IMG/VR virus record: IMGVR_UViG_3300003894_000026
Location: 1 to 24,665 of that record
Direction: 5' to 3' (one strand)
Length of the DNA: 24,665 bases
Source: a virus
Shown in pieces: positions 6,657 through 15,589 of the stretch (the first letter of the stretch is position 1; each line of letters begins with the position of its first letter). Both the position numbers and the translations under genes were made by a program. The notes under the pieces were generated by a model. It was not told where the DNA came from. It did no database searches and saw only the letters and a program-made list of their open reading frames with translations.

Positions 6657-8515
6657 GGCCAGCACAGTACGGGTTTTCTAATACGATGCCGCGCAACATC
6701 TTGCCGACTGCACCTCGCATACCTAGTCTTGGAGTCGATGCGCTGTACGCGGTTCGAGGACAGCCCGGAGCAGCCTCTAATTATTATAAGTTTAGTACGG
6801 ACCCTAACTCCCCATACAATATTTTTGGTAATAGATACCTTGGAAAACTGCAAGCAGACTGGGCAAAAGGCATTACGTCCGGTGGCAATAAGCAGATACA
6901 TAAAATACTGACTGGTCTTGGCACAAGTAAAACGGGCAGTAAGCAGGGTTTTGTAAAGCGAAATCCTAACGTCGGCAAACTATTTGCTCAGTATTTTAGA
7001 ACTGGAGTAGTTCCGCGCGGACTAACTCCAGACTTAGCAAGACACGCATACGACTATGCCCTTCGAGCTACAGGCCGAGACGCTGTAATGGATCGGCAGG
7101 GATCGTTTTTTGGGAACCTAGTAAAAGGAAACCTCGGGGCAATAGCGGGAACAGCGCTAGGGGTTGCGGTTCCCGGTCTTGGGATGGCACTTGGCGGCGC
7201 ACTTGGTGGGGCTATTCAGGGCGGTGTAAGCGGCGGACTCAAGGGGGCAGCCCTCGGAGGTCTGGGCGGTTACGGTCTAGGTAGTGGCGCAAGTTGGTTA
7301 GCAGGCAAGGCTGGCACTTTAGCTGGTAACGCCGCTCAAAGTTTAGGAGCACATAAACTCGGGGCAGCTATTTCTCCTAAAGTAACTAACCTTAATGCTC
7401 TTTTAGCTAAGAACGCCCCGGCAAATTCTTTCTTTAATTCACCTTCGTTTGCGGCTCGTACCAGTACAGGAATGGCAGCGGGTCACGCAGCAGCAGTGAA
7501 AGCGGCAGCAAAAAGAGTTGCCGCAGGAAACGCAGTACCGGGAGCGCGTACTGGCATTAATACGGCACTGCCGCAGCATGGCGGTGGCTTGTCGCCAGTT
7601 AGCGCAGCAAGTCAAAAAGGATTAGGTAAAGCAGTTATCGATAGCGCAGCAACACGCGCAGCATTAAAAACAGGAGCGAGTAAAATGGCAACATGGCCTT
7701 GGTTAACCAATGTAACATCGGGAGTGAAAGATTTTGCAAAGGCGGCAAAGCCTTTTGTACAGGGCGCTAATACAATCCTTGACGCGGCTAAATTCGGCAC
7801 TGCCGCTTACAACTATTTTAATCCGGTAACAGGTAAGAGTCAAATGGACGACTTGACTAATAGGATAGCGGGACTCTATGGTGATCCGAGCGAGCAGCTA
7901 CAGCCTTACAATGTAACTACTCCTTTGTCTCAGATACAGTTTGAGAATCAGAATGTCAATGTCAACCCGAGCACTGGGGCTATGCAGACCTTCGATCAGT
8001 ACATGGACATGCTGCAAAAGACCGGTAGGGCGGCTAGTAATGTGGATCTAAGAGGTTTAAGCGCTTCGTTCTACGACCAACTTAATGCACTCACAGCACA
8101 GCAAGAAGCTGAAGAGCTTGATCGTGTGGAGTCTGTACTATTTGATCGTCAGGGTATACATACTGGAACAGGAAGACAAGTTGCTGACTTTCGAAAAAGG
8201 ATTGATGATGCTAGACAAGCCCGGCAGTTCGACGCTATTAATGCTGCTCTAGACTATCAAGGCCGGCTGTATAACCAGTTCAATCAGTTGGCTGGCGGTG
8301 TAACTGATTTCAATACTGGAATATTCAATCCTTTCGCACAGGTTGGCGGATCGCTCGGCGCAATGGATACGACAGCATCTCAAAATGCTGCCCAATCCTT
8401 AACAGATATATATGATAAACAAGCAGCGCAGGCTTACTTGGATGATAGACAAGAGAGAGACTATCTTAACGATGCTCTACTCTTTGGAGCAGACTTTCTT
8501 GGAGGGTTAGCATAA
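6644..8515 (+). CDS. Internal virion (ejection) protein with glycine-zipper segment
   Basis: This encodes 623 residues from a TTG start, supported by AGGGAG at 6631-6636 seven bases upstream; no ATG in this frame lies nearby. Residues 162-229 are a long Gly/Ala-rich hydrophobic stretch (for example G-M-A-L-G-G-A-L-G-G-A-I), a glycine-zipper pattern that can insert into membranes. The C-terminal half (from about 410) is polar, helical and Gln/Asp-rich. It is the first of three large proteins placed after the fibre gene, like the T7 internal core proteins gp14-gp16. These are stored in the capsid and ejected to build a channel across the cell envelope. The specific role of this one is inferred. 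The stop overlaps the next start (TAATG). Confidence 0.65.
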   Translation: MAYVGPAQYGFSNTMPRNILPTAPRIPSLGVDALYAVRGQPGAASNYYKFSTDPNSPYNIFGNRYLGKLQADWAKGITSGGNKQIHKILTGLGTSKTGSKQGFVKRNPNVGKLFAQYFRTGVVPRGLTPDLARHAYDYALRATGRDAVMDRQGSFFGNLVKGNLGAIAGTALGVAVPGLGMALGGALGGAIQGGVSGGLKGAALGGLGGYGLGSGASWLAGKAGTLAGNAAQSLGAHKLGAAISPKVTNLNALLAKNAPANSFFNSPSFAARTSTGMAAGHAAAVKAAAKRVAAGNAVPGARTGINTALPQHGGGLSPVSAASQKGLGKAVIDSAATRAALKTGASKMATWPWLTNVTSGVKDFAKAAKPFVQGANTILDAAKFGTAAYNYFNPVTGKSQMDDLTNRIAGLYGDPSEQLQPYNVTTPLSQIQFENQNVNVNPSTGAMQTFDQYMDMLQKTGRAASNVDLRGLSASFYDQLNALTAQQEAEELDRVESVLFDRQGIHTGTGRQVADFRKRIDDARQARQFDAINAALDYQGRLYNQFNQLAGGVTDFNTGIFNPFAQVGGSLGAMDTTASQNAAQSLTDIYDKQAAQAYLDDRQERDYLNDALLFGADFLGGLA

Positions 8516-10467
8516 TGGCTGAAGATTGGGCAGGATTAATGCGAGGCTTGGCTCAGCATAGCTGGGATCAAAGTCGTCCTAGATACACTCAAACTACTGG
8601 TGCTGGCTCTGCGCTACTAAACGCTATCTCTACGGACATGTCGAGGGATACTCCCTTTGCAACTCTGTCTAAACATAATTTACGAGGTAGTAGAATAGGC
8701 GCACTACGACAAGCAAGGCAGGAAGGACTCGACCCGATGCAGGGTGAAAAGTACTACGAGCGTATGTTCCAACTTCTTCAGGAAGCAGGAGACTATGACG
8801 GAGCGAGCCGTGCGTACAAACGTAGTGTAGCAGCTAGAGCAGAGCATGATCAGAGGCTGGCGTCTGAGGGAGCAAGACCCTTGATAGGTGAAGCAGCAGC
8901 GGCGGAAATGAAGACAAAAATTCAGAACCTGCCTGAAGCTGTGCATAGGCGAGAGATAGAACTAGAGAAAGAAAAGGCGCGACACGCCGCAGAAAGCTAC
9001 ACGGCGCGCGGAGGAACTAGTACGGGAGGTACTGGGTCAGGCAGAGATCCCAAGGAGGTAGGAGGTATATCGCCGGCTGATAGAACTACAGCTGCGCGAG
9101 ATATAGCCTCAACAATTGTAGCTGCTGAGGCAGGTGATCAGAACGCACAAAATTATTTGAACACACTGTACGCACAACATCCCAGTTTGAAAGACAGCAT
9201 TGAAAGTAGCCGTGAGTACTGGTTTGGGCTTGGCGGCCTAGAGATGACTGATGTTTTCGATACTCTAGAGAAAGACCCTCGTGCGTTTGGCGCAATTGAT
9301 TCCCGTGCTAGGCAGACTCTGGAGTTTACAAAGACATTCCCAAACATGATGCCTGAAAAACGGCAACGATTACTACAGGAATTAAATCAAGGATACACTC
9401 CTATTAGGCATCCCGAGCATGGAGAAGTGTACCAAGACAGGAGAACTAATGAGCTTTATCGTCTGTCTCCCGGTGGCGAGATCCAGAAAATAGTAGGGGC
9501 AATGGGCGACCCAAGTGCGGTTCCCTCAGGAACCGACGCATCGGTAGTTGAACCGTCTGTAATGACAAGGCGTGGACGAAATCGAGGGTCGATAGCTACA
9601 GTGCAATCGATGGAGGAGGCTTTAGGTTTTGAGAGCGACGAGGGTGCAGAAGCGGCTATGGATATCCTTAGTCCGGTTTTTCAACTTATGCAACCAGCGG
9701 GAGAAAGCATAATACAAAACCCTCAGCAGACGCCAGAAAGTCCAATAGTACCCGACGCTACTAAAGTAGTCGATAAAATATCAAAGCCGCCTGCGCGACC
9801 GATCCCAGAACAAAAGGCCGCGCTCACCGCAGCGAAAGCGCGAACAGAAAAATGGGAGGGACCGAGGCGCTTTATTTATCCCGGCCCTAATGGACACTGG
9901 ACTATAGGTGTTGGACATCTAGTGTTGGAAACAAAAAAAGGTGCGTCACTGGAAGACAGACTCTTACAACTTCGCGGAGTAGTGGGTGGCCGAGCAGATG
10001 GGCACCCTTTTCATGGTATTGCCGTCTATGACTCTGGCGAGATAGACAAGCAGGGTAATCCTCTTGGGGATGAATTGATAGGCGGCAAGTTCTTAAGCAA
10101 AACGCAGATGTCAGATATGTTCGATAGAGACTGGAACTCTCATGCTAAAAGAGCGCAGGCATCTATGAAAGGGACAAAAGGAGTAGCGAAAGACTTTTAT
10201 TGGGACAAACTGACTCCAGAATTAAAGTACGCTATTACTGACGCGACATTCCGTGGAGCTTGGGCACCGAGCAAATCCCCGAATACAATAAGAAAGCTGA
10301 AACAAGCTCTAATAGACCCATCCTATAGGAAATTTAAAGAGGCAGCTGATGAGTGGCTTAATCATGGGGAATACCTTCGATACAAAAACGCAGGTATAGA
10401 TAACTCTATTACAGAGCGCATGGAACTTGTCGCTGATGAGATAATGAATGTGTGGCACAGGGCATAA
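8515..10467 (+). CDS. Internal virion protein with C-terminal T4-lysozyme-like domain
   Basis: This encodes 650 residues; GGAGG lies nine bases before its ATG, which overlaps the previous stop. Residues 1-400 are polar and helical without a recognised fold. A Pro-rich linker (about 400-440) leads to a GH24 (phage lysozyme) domain. K-W-E448-G-P-R-R then Y-P-G457-P-N-G-H-W-T463-I-G-V-G-H aligns without gaps to T4 lysozyme residues 11-31, matching catalytic Glu11 and Thr26 but with Gly where T4 has Asp20. Further matches: F-L-S-K-T-Q-M-S-D-M-F near 540 and F-R-G-A-W-A-P-S near 583. The domain is 60-70 residues longer than T4 lysozyme because of an insert around 490-530. Such virion-borne hydrolases open the peptidoglycan locally during DNA entry. 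Confidence 0.78.
   Translation: MAEDWAGLMRGLAQHSWDQSRPRYTQTTGAGSALLNAISTDMSRDTPFATLSKHNLRGSRIGALRQARQEGLDPMQGEKYYERMFQLLQEAGDYDGASRAYKRSVAARAEHDQRLASEGARPLIGEAAAAEMKTKIQNLPEAVHRREIELEKEKARHAAESYTARGGTSTGGTGSGRDPKEVGGISPADRTTAARDIASTIVAAEAGDQNAQNYLNTLYAQHPSLKDSIESSREYWFGLGGLEMTDVFDTLEKDPRAFGAIDSRARQTLEFTKTFPNMMPEKRQRLLQELNQGYTPIRHPEHGEVYQDRRTNELYRLSPGGEIQKIVGAMGDPSAVPSGTDASVVEPSVMTRRGRNRGSIATVQSMEEALGFESDEGAEAAMDILSPVFQLMQPAGESIIQNPQQTPESPIVPDATKVVDKISKPPARPIPEQKAALTAAKARTEKWEGPRRFIYPGPNGHWTIGVGHLVLETKKGASLEDRLLQLRGVVGGRADGHPFHGIAVYDSGEIDKQGNPLGDELIGGKFLSKTQMSDMFDRDWNSHAKRAQASMKGTKGVAKDFYWDKLTPELKYAITDATFRGAWAPSKSPNTIRKLKQALIDPSYRKFKEAADEWLNHGEYLRYKNAGIDNSITERMELVADEIMNVWHRA
9518..9535. repeat. 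Dispersed palindrome, copy 3
   Basis: CGGTTCC-CTCA-GGAACCG, a perfect 7-bp stem with a 4-base loop, in the linker part of the lysozyme-bearing virion protein. It is read as V-P-S-G-T. Confidence 0.75.
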
Positions 10468-10469
10468 CG

Positions 10470-13400
10470 ATGGCTGATATCTATCCAACAATAGGGCGAA
10501 CCCCTACACCTTACGCTGATAGTTATAGGGACCAACAGGAACAGGCTCTCGCTGAGTCAGAGAAGCGAAGGATGGAGGCTAACGCGAGACTGGCTGCGAC
10601 TCTGCGTGAACGAGAATTAAGGAACAAGCCTCTCGGTTATGATCCAGCTATTAAAACTCCCGAGGACTACTGGGCTGCTAGAGAAAAGAATCAGCCCGTT
10701 ATGGGTGAATACTCTCTGTCTGCTGAGGACTATGAGGAGCTAAAAGAAGTAGCTGAGTGGGATGGAGGGCGTGCCGCTGCGTTTTTCTCTAACGTCCGTA
10801 CAGGTGCCGGTATAGTTGAAAGTCTGTTTGATGTAGGACATCGAGCACTGTTGGCAGCAACAGATGATGAGACATGGGAATCTGCTGGTAAATTGCTACA
10901 AGCACGAGAAGAAGAGATTGCTCGGGGTGAGGACGCCATCTCCCAATTTCTTGGTATTGATGAGATGATGAAGTTTTACAACATGCGTCCAGATGTTCAA
11001 CAAGAGTATCCCGGTTGGGCTTTAGCTGGACAGGTAACGGCTGCTCTGCTTGACCCTACTGTATTGATACCTCTAGCTCCTTTTATAAAGAGCGGCGCAC
11101 CGCTGAAGAAAGCAATACTGTCTTCAGCAGCAACAGGTAGTGGGATTGCGGGCGCTGATGCAGCCTTGATTCAACTAGCTAGACGGGACGAACTTCAAGA
11201 TGTTGACTGGGGACTGACAGGCACTTCGATGCTATTGGGAGCAGCCCTCGCCCCCGTTCTGGTTCTGGGCGGTAAAGGCGCTAATGCCGCTATTAACAAG
11301 ATGCTTGGAAAACAAAAAGCTACTGGAGATGTTTCGAAACCTGAAGTCATTGAAGCGTTGCAGGAAGTAATAAAAAATCAGAACGAGACTAATCCGGGGC
11401 TGAGAGCCGCATTTGCTAACAGGAATCCTGCAAATGAAGCTGCTAACCACAACGCTAGTTTGCGCCAATTGTTCGGTTTAGATGAGGCTCCAACAGTTAA
11501 CCCATCAGGTATAACAGGAGCAGCCAACCTAACTGAAGCTGTTCAGCGTTCTGAAAGAGGTCGGAGAGCGGCTGCTTCTAAGTTTCCACAGGTAGGATTG
11601 GCTAAGGCCGTACAGAAGGCTACCGATATTAAGAATGAAATGACTCAGGCTATCCTGCAAGGAGACGCTGTTAAGGCTGGCAATCTACTTATGCCTGTCA
11701 TTAAAGCTACGACGCCTGCGGTGCATAACACAGTAGAGAACGCGAGAACGCCGCTTGAATTAGCTAGAGCTACGACAGACCTCGAAGCGCGTCGTTTAGT
11801 AGAACAATTCGGAGTACCCAAAACAGTTGCCGAGGCGCGACCAGACGCATATCCGGCGGACCCTAAGCCGAAGTGGGATCGCATGTCTGATGGCACCTAT
11901 GAGTACTACGATGATCACATTGGATATCAGATAAGGCGTAAAAGTAAGAAAGGTAAGTGGGAACTATATCGCACCACAGGAAGAAAGCACGAGCGTATAG
12001 GGCAACACAATAAACTAGATGATGCTAAGCGTGCCGCTATCGAGAAGATGGGCGGGATGCACACTATTCGAGTAAAGCATGGCTCAGATAAACCTGTGCA
12101 AGTAGTGGACCGTAAGACTGGTAGGGTAGTTGCTGAGTTTTCCAAAGGGCGCATGGCTTCTGCTAGAGTAAAGATGGATAAACTCAATGCGCCTACTCCC
12201 GAGCAGGAATCCTCAAAGCTCCGGAGAGCCGTACGTGAGGCCAAGGGCGGATCTCAACGAGGAATAGCGGACACGCAGTTGCTGGCAACTCTTGCCGGTG
12301 CCGGCGCAGGTGCTCTTGTTTGGGACGGAGACATAGGAGGTGTTGCTTTGGGTGCAGGTCTCGGAGCGCTTGGCCCTAGAGCCGCTGAGTTTATACGCTT
12401 CTTAGGTACTAGCCCGCTAGGTGCCTCTAAGGAGACACTCGATAAGCTAGTATCAGGCGCACAGTTAGGACTCAAACCCTTAAATGTGGTGCGTCATACT
12501 ATGGGAGAGGTTGGAGAGGAGATGTGGACAAGGATCAAGCGGGCGCAGTCTGACATGGATCAGATAGCAAATACGTTCGTTAGAACTACCACACGAACAG
12601 ACAAGTGGGCGAAGCCTCGGTATAGCAAAGCTGAGATAGCGGAAGCTAAGAAAGATGCTAGGTCTATTAGACAAAAAGTCTTGAGGCCGGAGGCTGCTTC
12701 TCCACTAGCTCGAAGGTATGCTAAGGACTACCAGCAGGCTTTTGAGGGAGCATTGAGAGGGGCGTTCGACGCTGGCGTTATCGACCGTAAGAGACATCAA
12801 GCACTGCAAGAGTGGGCGCAAAAGGAAGGATACTTTCCTCGGGTCTATGACGACATCTTCCTTCATTCCAAGGAAGGAGAGGAACTGTTTCTATCTAGGA
12901 TGACAGACTTCACTGCCGGTCCTCGTGCTACTGAGAACGATATCAAGCTAATGCTGTCTCATATTCTGCATGACAAAGCGATGGAGAGTGAGATCCTCAA
13001 GTCGTTGCCGATGGTTAATGGCAGACCTGACCCTCGTCTAGCTAGGCATGAGGAGTTTGCTAAAGATGTATTGTCTAGAGTTCAGAACCGGAGCGTAGGC
13101 TCTACGGACTCAAAGCATTTGGAGAAGAGCAGGCTTATTAGTAATGATGCTGAAGAATTGCTCGCGCCCTTCTTAGTTAAAGATCCGGAGGACGCTCTGT
13201 CTCGCTACATCCATGACGTAGCGCGGCGCTTAGCTTATGCTAAGGAGTTCGGCAAAGATTACAAAGACTTTGCTGACTTGGCTAACAAAATAGAATTACG
13301 CTATGGAGAAAAGGCTTCAAACATGGCGAAAGAGATTTTCTGGGACAGGGTAGGAGATCCTAGCTCCAGAAACATTCAGGCAGCTATCAACCAAGGCCGA

Positions 13401-14480
13401 GCCGCTAAGCGAGTACTGGGGCAGATTGATGCGTTTGAGACGCTGAAGCTGTCTATGGCGCAGATGATAAACATCGGGCAGGCACCCATTAACTCTAGTA
13501 TTCTGGCTTCGCGCATGACTGGTGGTAATCTGGGTAGGTCTATCCTTAAGCCTGTTTATGATTTGACCAAGGATGTTAAGTCTCCTGAGTTTCAACGCAT
13601 TGCTGATGAGTCAGCAGCAGCTATCGAGACTAATCTGTTGCAGATGGTAGGGGAGCATACCAACATACACCATCGTCTGTTTGGTAAGAACATGGAAGGC
13701 CCGTTAGATCTAATCAACAACCCTGCCAAGTTCCTTAAAGCTACTGGCTTCATCGATGTAGAGCAGTTCAACAGGAAACTGGCTGCTAATTGGGGCGTTA
13801 TTACTGCCAAGGATTTATTGAGAGAATCAGCAGAGTTACAGGCACAAGGCAAAGCATTGCCTAAGCGTCTTGACAGAGCGTTTGCAGACTTGGGCTTGCC
13901 TAAGGGTGCTACGTCTGCTACAGAGAAAGAACTCCTTACAGCGGGGCTTAGGTTCAGCGACATAGTGAACTTCAGGCAGCAGCCGGGAGAGCTTCCTATG
14001 CTTTGGACTCATCCTAATGCTAAGATGTTCACTAAGTTTAAGTCCTTTGCTTTCAATCACGGTAACTTTCTTTTTGATAACGTAGTGCGTCCTATCTTTG
14101 AAGAGAACAGAGCCGGTGCGGCAGGTGCAGCAGGTGCATTGGGTCTACTGGCTACGGTAATAGGCGTGCCAATATCCGGCTTAAGGGCGCTAGTCAAGGG
14201 AGATGATGAGGACTGGTCTATCACGGAGCGTTGGGTTCATGCCTTCACTGCCACAGGTGGCGCTGGTATCTTCTGGGATATTCTGCGGTCGAAGCAAGGA
14301 ATGGCTTCTGCGGCATTGGGTCCGTTTGTCGGTGACTTAGAGAGGGCACGGCGAGAAGCGAGTCAACTTATAAGCGGTAAGCAGACTCCTTCAAAGATGA
14401 TGGTTGACCTGTTTACTGGAACACAGGTGCTGCCTCTGGAAAGACAGCTGAAGGCCGAACTAGATACATACTTCGATTAA
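10470..14480 (+). CDS. Large internal virion (DNA ejection) protein
   Basis: This encodes 1336 residues from the ATG at 10470, two bases after the previous stop; a GTG 18 bases upstream in frame is less likely. The size is close to T7 gp16 (about 1318 residues), and the position, last of three large proteins after the fibre, also fits. The N-terminus is charged and helical. Hydrophobic segments occur near residues 182-215, 245-270, 604-645 (Gly/Ala-rich) and 1214-1235 (A-G-A-A-G-A-A-G-A-L-G-L-L). A preceding F-T-K-F-K-S-F-A-F-N-H-G-N-F-L-F amphipathic stretch is typical of large phage inner proteins. These features suit a protein that partly unfolds, crosses the tail and lines the membrane channel. 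No lytic transglycosylase motif was seen, so the muralytic role seems to be held by the neighbour. Confidence 0.7.
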   Translation: MADIYPTIGRTPTPYADSYRDQQEQALAESEKRRMEANARLAATLRERELRNKPLGYDPAIKTPEDYWAAREKNQPVMGEYSLSAEDYEELKEVAEWDGGRAAAFFSNVRTGAGIVESLFDVGHRALLAATDDETWESAGKLLQAREEEIARGEDAISQFLGIDEMMKFYNMRPDVQQEYPGWALAGQVTAALLDPTVLIPLAPFIKSGAPLKKAILSSAATGSGIAGADAALIQLARRDELQDVDWGLTGTSMLLGAALAPVLVLGGKGANAAINKMLGKQKATGDVSKPEVIEALQEVIKNQNETNPGLRAAFANRNPANEAANHNASLRQLFGLDEAPTVNPSGITGAANLTEAVQRSERGRRAAASKFPQVGLAKAVQKATDIKNEMTQAILQGDAVKAGNLLMPVIKATTPAVHNTVENARTPLELARATTDLEARRLVEQFGVPKTVAEARPDAYPADPKPKWDRMSDGTYEYYDDHIGYQIRRKSKKGKWELYRTTGRKHERIGQHNKLDDAKRAAIEKMGGMHTIRVKHGSDKPVQVVDRKTGRVVAEFSKGRMASARVKMDKLNAPTPEQESSKLRRAVREAKGGSQRGIADTQLLATLAGAGAGALVWDGDIGGVALGAGLGALGPRAAEFIRFLGTSPLGASKETLDKLVSGAQLGLKPLNVVRHTMGEVGEEMWTRIKRAQSDMDQIANTFVRTTTRTDKWAKPRYSKAEIAEAKKDARSIRQKVLRPEAASPLARRYAKDYQQAFEGALRGAFDAGVIDRKRHQALQEWAQKEGYFPRVYDDIFLHSKEGEELFLSRMTDFTAGPRATENDIKLMLSHILHDKAMESEILKSLPMVNGRPDPRLARHEEFAKDVLSRVQNRSVGSTDSKHLEKSRLISNDAEELLAPFLVKDPEDALSRYIHDVARRLAYAKEFGKDYKDFADLANKIELRYGEKASNMAKEIFWDRVGDPSSRNIQAAINQGRAAKRVLGQIDAFETLKLSMAQMINIGQAPINSSILASRMTGGNLGRSILKPVYDLTKDVKSPEFQRIADESAAAIETNLLQMVGEHTNIHHRLFGKNMEGPLDLINNPAKFLKATGFIDVEQFNRKLAANWGVITAKDLLRESAELQAQGKALPKRLDRAFADLGLPKGATSATEKELLTAGLRFSDIVNFRQQPGELPMLWTHPNAKMFTKFKSFAFNHGNFLFDNVVRPIFEENRAGAAGAAGALGLLATVIGVPISGLRALVKGDDEDWSITERWVHAFTATGGAGIFWDILRSKQGMASAALGPFVGDLERARREASQLISGKQTPSKMMVDLFTGTQVLPLERQLKAELDTYFD

Positions 14481-14489
14481 GGGAATACA

Positions 14490-14753
14490 ATGTCGTACTA
14501 TGAAGGAGCGGCAATTGCCTGTTGTCTGTCTATGCTTGCAGGTATGTGGGTATTTCTACAAAAACTTATCTCAAGCAAGCTCAAGGAATTGTCCGATATA
14601 ATTATTAAGTTGATTGATCGGCACAATTCTTCTGACAACTCAGCAGACCGGCGACAAGAACAAATATTTGATAAGATAGATGGGCTGGAGAAAGAGGTGT
14701 GTGATTTAAAAGAAAGGATTTCCTATCTTCAAGGTAAGGTAAATGGCAAATAA
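14490..14753 (+). CDS. Small membrane protein with coiled coil, holin/lysis candidate
   Basis: This encodes 87 residues. AAGGGA at 14479-14484 precedes the ATG. One hydrophobic segment lies at about residues 7-27 (A-I-A-C-C-L-S-M-L-A-G-M-W-V-F-L), followed by a charged helix with heptad spacing (L-E-K-E-V-C-D-L-K-E-R-I-S-Y-L), probably a coiled coil. One membrane anchor plus a coiled coil is seen in some phage holins, XhlA-like proteins and inner-membrane spanins. Position at the end of the late transcript and overlap with a second small membrane protein support a lysis role. No lipoprotein box is present. The exact class cannot be decided from sequence alone. Confidence 0.55.
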   Translation: MSYYEGAAIACCLSMLAGMWVFLQKLISSKLKELSDIIIKLIDRHNSSDNSADRRQEQIFDKIDGLEKEVCDLKERISYLQGKVNGK

Positions 14754-15018
14754 CATGATTACAGACCAAGATGCAGAAAAGATTGCGAACGCTGTAGCCA
14801 AAATTACGGACGTTCCTATGAGCGCGGACGAATCTGCCATGCACCAAGACCATCACTCTTGGATTACTAGGCAGATAGAGAAAGAGCGTCGGTCAGCTGA
14901 GAGGTGGGAGAAGGCGAGGCACACGGCAGTAGGTGCGCTGGTTATAGGTGCGCTATCTTGCTTAGCGGCACTAGGAGAGTGGGCTTGGTCTATTTTTTCT
15001 AAAGGTTTGTCGAACTAA
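14743..15018 (+). CDS. Small membrane protein with C-terminal anchor, holin candidate
   Basis: This encodes 91 residues; AAGGTAAGG precedes the ATG, which overlaps the previous gene by 11 bases. Residues 1-58 are polar, with H-H-S-W-I-T-R-Q-I-E-K-E-R-R leading to a basic run. Residues 61-84 form the only membrane segment (T-A-V-G-A-L-V-I-G-A-L-S-C-L-A-A-L-G) followed by W-A-W. The 'W-I-x-x-x-I-E-x-E-R-R ... one C-terminal TM' plan is frequent in small phage proteins labelled putative holins. It is the last gene of the plus-strand transcript, just ahead of the terminators. The two adjacent membrane proteins may work as a pair, for example as holin and modulator, but that is inference. Confidence 0.6.
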   Translation: MANNMITDQDAEKIANAVAKITDVPMSADESAMHQDHHSWITRQIEKERRSAERWEKARHTAVGALVIGALSCLAALGEWAWSIFSKGLSN

Positions 15019-15043
15019 AAAAACTGGTTCCCGCAGGAACCAG
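15017..15043 (-). terminator. Intrinsic terminator of the minus-strand transcript (repeat copy 4)
   Basis: Read on the minus strand, CTGGTTCC-TGCG-GGAACCAG (15043-15024) is a perfect 8-bp stem followed directly by seven T residues (15023-15017), a textbook intrinsic terminator. The core is the same palindrome found dispersed in many genes, extended by two base pairs. It lies directly after the plus-strand holin candidate and 43 bases beyond the end of the last minus-strand gene. Confidence 0.88.
15024..15043. repeat. Dispersed palindrome, copy 4 (extended to 8-bp arms)
   Basis: This is the GGTTCC-CGCA-GGAACC core flanked by CT and AG, which lengthen the stem. It is the only copy outside a coding region and the only one beside a T run in the right position to terminate transcription. 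Confidence 0.85.
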
Positions 15044-15060
15044 ATAACATACTCTCCATT

Positions 15061-15087
15061 GGGGCTGCTTAGTGCAGCCTCTTTTTT
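15061..15087 (+). terminator. Intrinsic terminator of the plus-strand late transcript
   Basis: The arms GGGGCTGC (15061-15068) and GCAGCCTC (15074-15081) pair over 8 bp with one G-U wobble and a 5-base loop, followed by six T residues (15082-15087). It ends the structural transcript. Its T run also contributes to the stop codon of the last minus-strand gene (TAA at 15088-15086). Confidence 0.88.
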
Positions 15088-15589
15088 ACATGTCAGGACA
15101 CCTGCTGTACATCTCATCGCTAGTTATACCAGCTGAATAAGCGTCACGCGCTCTGTGAACAAGACTTTCCTCTTGCACAACCCTAGCCATCTCTAGCCAT
15201 GTTTGCCACTGGGCATTCCTACGCACGGGGTCGTGAATTTCCTCCGCTATTTCCACGAAGCTCGCTGTATTGAAGCAGTTATATGCCTCAAAGAATCGCT
15301 CTTCACTATACTCATACTCGTCCAAGGCAGACGCATTTGTCTTAGGGGCGATCAGAATAATACTACAGGCAATGACAACAGCGACGAGCAGAGGCAGCAA
15401 GAAGTCTTCTGGTGTGACTCCGGACACGGGATATCGCTTCTGCCTACGCAGCCTTGTCTCCGCTTGATCCCTTGCTAGGAACCCGCCCCCGTCCACTAGG
15501 TTTCCGTTTGGATGCCGAGCTAGTCGATTCGTTCCCTTCTGTGTTATCCGATACTTCCCCCTGATTTTCCGTACTGTCAGCGATTCCAT
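15086..15589 (-). CDS. Single-pass membrane protein, last gene of the minus-strand operon
   Basis: This encodes 167 residues. The start is supported by GGAGG nine bases upstream of the ATG even though it lies 146 bases inside the preceding gene. Residues 1-55 are strongly basic (V-R-K-I-R-G-K-Y-R, R-L-R-R-Q-K-R), expected to stay in the cytoplasm. Residues 63-82 are a membrane segment (F-L-L-P-L-L-V-A-V-V-I-A-C-S-I-I-L-I). Residues 83-167 would lie in the periplasm and carry two cysteines. It follows the endolysin gene by one gene, so an inner-membrane spanin or lysis-modulator role is possible, but there is no lipoprotein partner or clear spanin coiled coil. A shorter product starting at a GTG near residue 55 cannot be excluded. 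Confidence 0.65.
   Translation of the reverse strand: MESLTVRKIRGKYRITQKGTNRLARHPNGNLVDGGGFLARDQAETRLRRQKRYPVSGVTPEDFLLPLLVAVVIACSIILIAPKTNASALDEYEYSEERFFEAYNCFNTASFVEIAEEIHDPVRRNAQWQTWLEMARVVQEESLVHRARDAYSAGITSDEMYSRCPDM

Noticed and set aside
7008-7022. AGTTCC-GCGC-GGACTA read as V-P-R-G-L, a possible further palindrome copy
   Set aside because: Three mismatches in the right arm compared with the repeat; too weak to count.
10524-10534. Second TTATAGGGACC as a phage promoter
   Set aside because: It falls within the coding sequence of the large ejection protein (Y-R-D-Q codons) with no gene start nearby.
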